A DNA stretch of 11,460 bases from Candidatus Palibaumannia cicadellinicola. Lineage in GTDB: Bacteria > Pseudomonadota > Gammaproteobacteria > Enterobacterales > Enterobacteriaceae. Under the pieces are notes generated by a model. It did no database searches. It worked only from the letters and a program-made list of their open reading frames with translations, and was not told the DNA's origin. The stretch is taken from assembly GCF_002855795.1 (NCBI RefSeq), contig NZ_NJPO01000187.1, positions 1 through 11,460 of the forward strand. The letters are read 5' to 3'. Positions 10,414 to 11,460 of the stretch are shown here, one piece after another. Both the position numbers and the translations under genes were made by a program. Every line of letters begins with the position of its first letter. Position 1 is the stretch's first letter.

Positions 10414-10444
10414 AAAAAAGCTGGTGACTATAAAGGCACCAGCT
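10414..10444 (-). terminator. Intrinsic terminator/attenuator between rplL and rpoB
   Basis: Read on the - strand, AGCTGGTG and CACCAGCT form a perfect 8-bp stem around a 10-nt loop, followed directly by a run of T that includes the last stem base (six T in all). It starts 27 nt after the rplL stop and lies about 90 nt before rpoB. E. coli has a partial terminator in this same gap that lets most transcripts stop after rplL. By position this one probably does the same, giving more L7/L12 than polymerase. Its efficiency cannot be judged from sequence. Confidence 0.85.
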
Positions 10445-10471
10445 ATTACTTCTGTCTACCAGATAAGTAAA

Positions 10472-10837
10472 TTACTTTACCTGAACAGAAGCACCAGCAT
10501 CTTCTAGAGTTTTTTTCAACGTTTCGGCATCATCTTTACTTACATTTTCTTTTAGGGTAATTGGTGACGATTCTACTAAGTCTTTTGCTTCTTTTAAACC
10601 AAGACCAAGAGCGCTTCGTACGGCTTTGATAACAGAAACTTTATTACTACCAATAGCTGTTAAGATCACTTCAAATTCGGTTTGTTCTTCCACAACTTCA
10701 GTTGGACTTGAAGTTACAGCTACAGTTGAAATAGAAGAGACACCAAATTTCTCTTCCATCATAGAAATTAGCTCAGTAATATCTAAAATTGACATTTTAG
10801 CTACTGCGTCTAAAATTTGTTCTTTAGTGAGTGACAT
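10472..10837 (-). CDS. rplL: 50S ribosomal protein L7/L12
   Basis: This is the acidic stalk protein of the large ribosomal subunit. It is present as several dimers bound to L10, and it recruits translation factors and stimulates their GTP hydrolysis. The 121-residue length equals E. coli. Residues 1-31 are the dimerisation and L10-binding helices (MEEKFGVS conserved at 27-34). Residues 32-52 are the flexible hinge, and 53-121 the globular factor-binding domain with [10 protein letters not shown] at 65-74 and [14 protein letters not shown] at 77-90. The hinge is rich in Ser, Thr and Val rather than the Ala seen in E. coli, which fits AT-biased drift in a tolerant linker. The start is supported by AGGAG 8 nt upstream (10846-10850). 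It lies 64 nt after rplJ, across a direct repeat, and is followed by the terminator before rpoB. Confidence 0.98.
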   Translation of the reverse strand: MSLTKEQILDAVAKMSILDITELISMMEEKFGVSSISTVAVTSSPTEVVEEQTEFEVILTAIGSNKVSVIKAVRSALGLGLKEAKDLVESSPITLKENVSKDDAETLKKTLEDAGASVQVK

Positions 10838-10850
10838 AGCAATTGCTCCT

Positions 10851-10906
10851 AAAATTAGGTAAATATTATTTACGTTTTTTTGAAAATTAGGTAAATATTA
10901 TTTACG
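10851..10906. repeat. Perfect 24-bp direct repeat at the rplJ-rplL junction
   Basis: Bases 10851-10874 and 10883-10906 are identical 24-mers with a 32-bp period, separated by TTTTTTTG. The second copy covers the rplJ stop codon and part of its last Ala codon; the first lies entirely in the gap and ends beside the rplL Shine-Dalgarno. Each copy also contains the 15-bp palindrome GTAAATAATATTTAC. It looks like a local tandem duplication of the rplJ 3' end. Confidence 0.9.
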
Positions 10907-11402
10907 CTGCTTTTTGTTTTTGTTGGCATAATGCCACTAAAATACGAGCGAGTTTTCCTATAGAAGCTTCTTTCATAGTAAGTATCATATTAGCAATTGC
11001 TTCTTCGTAAGTTGGTAGATTAGCTAATCGGTCTATTTCTGACCCTGGAATAAAAGTATTTTCAAAAACGGCTGCTTTAATATTAAAATTAATATTATCT
11101 TTCGCAAATTGTTTAAATATACGAGCAGCAGCACCAGGATGTTTAGTAGAAAAAGCAATCAAGCTGGGACCAAAACAAATATCTTTTAAAGATGCAAAAG
11201 GAGTACATTCAATAACTCGATGCATAATCGTATTACGAACAACAAGCATATTTACACCTATTTGGCGACCAGCGGTACGTAATTTAGTCATTTCATTGAC
11301 TGTCACACCACGGTAATCCGCAACGACAGCAGATAGTGCATTTTTGGCTAATTGTTTTACTTCCGCAACAATTGCTTGTTTGTCTTGAAGATTAAGAGCC
11401 AT
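10902..11402 (-). CDS. rplJ: 50S ribosomal protein L10
   Basis: L10 anchors the L7/L12 dimers to 23S rRNA at the base of the ribosomal stalk. In enterobacteria the L10-L7/L12 complex also binds the leader of its own mRNA and represses translation. The product has 166 residues (165 in E. coli) and is alignable throughout. The RNA-binding N-terminal domain (about 1-125) opens with [15 protein letters not shown] and includes [10 protein letters not shown] at 26-35, VVRNT at 54-58 and [10 protein letters not shown] at 88-97. The C-terminal helix from about 133 ([19 protein letters not shown]) is the L7/L12 docking platform. The start is supported by AGGAG 9 nt upstream (11412-11416). It is the first gene of the - strand cluster visible here; rplK and rplA, if conserved, would lie beyond the right edge. 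Confidence 0.98.
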   Translation of the reverse strand: MALNLQDKQAIVAEVKQLAKNALSAVVADYRGVTVNEMTKLRTAGRQIGVNMLVVRNTIMHRVIECTPFASLKDICFGPSLIAFSTKHPGAAARIFKQFAKDNINFNIKAAVFENTFIPGSEIDRLANLPTYEEAIANMILTMKEASIGKLARILVALCQQKQKAA

Positions 11403-11460
11403 AGAATTGTTCTCCTAGATTCTGCGATTCTGCTGATAAAGTATTTTTGGCAACTCACTT
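11403..11460 (-). promoter_or_regulatory. Partial rplJ mRNA leader with a tandem 8-bp repeat
   Basis: These 58 nt are the end of the rplJ upstream region, where E. coli carries the L10-binding autoregulatory leader. Visible here are AGGAG (11412-11416) and, directly upstream, two abutting copies of GCAGAATC (- strand; 11418-11425 and 11426-11433). The window ends before a full leader structure could be judged, so autoregulation is only inferred from position. Confidence 0.4.

Noticed and set aside
10390..10418. A promoter for rpoB downstream of the attenuator (TATAAT on the - strand at 10390-10395)
   Set aside because: The -10 match lies in pure A/T sequence and the expected -35 position reads TTTTTA, within the terminator T run. 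A chance match is more likely.
10626..10862. A + strand frame antisense to rplL
   Set aside because: It is the reverse shadow of rplL; its start has no ribosome site and its product is low-complexity Ser/Thr/Ile.
10851..10906. The 24-bp repeat as a CRISPR or mobile-element end
   Set aside because: There are only two copies with an 8-nt T-rich spacer, no cas genes or transposase, and one copy contains the rplJ stop codon. A local duplication explains it better.

Overview
The window is a stretch of conserved housekeeping chromosome from an AT-biased gammaproteobacterium. RpoB, RpoC, L10, L7/L12, MurB and the 5S rRNA end all resemble Enterobacterales versions closely. RpoB and RpoC carry the lineage-specific insertions of that group, and RpoC keeps E. 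coli residue numbering through its metal-binding and active-site motifs. Third codon positions are AT-rich, intergenic gaps are nearly pure A/T, BirA has lost a domain and the local gene order is rearranged. Together these suggest a genome-reduced, probably insect-associated symbiont. The genus cannot be fixed from this sequence; Baumannia-like or Sodalis-like lineages are possible but unproven.

Layout, left to right: the last 93 nt of a 5S rRNA gene on the + strand, then six protein genes all on the - strand. In transcription order these are rplJ (L10), rplL (L7/L12), rpoB, rpoC, murB and birA. Every gene has an intact reading frame. No gap exceeds 141 nt, so no long non-coding stretch needs explaining. 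birA runs convergently into the 5S gene with only 11 nt between them.

The right part is the classic L10 operon: two ribosomal stalk proteins followed by the two large RNA polymerase subunits. An intrinsic terminator/attenuator sits in the rplL-rpoB gap, where E. coli also has one. It would let stalk proteins be made in excess of polymerase. The left part is not classic. In E. coli murB-birA follows a 5S gene in the same direction and lies upstream of tufB...rpoBC. Here murB-birA sits 14 nt behind rpoC with no visible terminator, so the cell-wall enzyme MurB and the biotin ligase BirA are probably read as the tail of the polymerase operon.

The most notable biology is BirA. It keeps the whole ligase active site but lacks the DNA-binding helices. 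It is also shortened in two surface loops that in E. coli lie at the repressor dimer interface or order over the bound adenylate. It therefore looks like a ligase that no longer acts as the biotin-operon repressor. Smaller curiosities are a perfect 24-bp direct repeat at the rplJ-rplL junction, a tandem 8-bp repeat next to the rplJ ribosome binding site, an inverted repeat and possible antisense promoter between rpoB and rpoC, and a Gly-to-Cys change at the edge of the rifampicin-binding cluster of RpoB. I found no CRISPR array, mobile element, defence island or otherwise undescribed multi-gene system.
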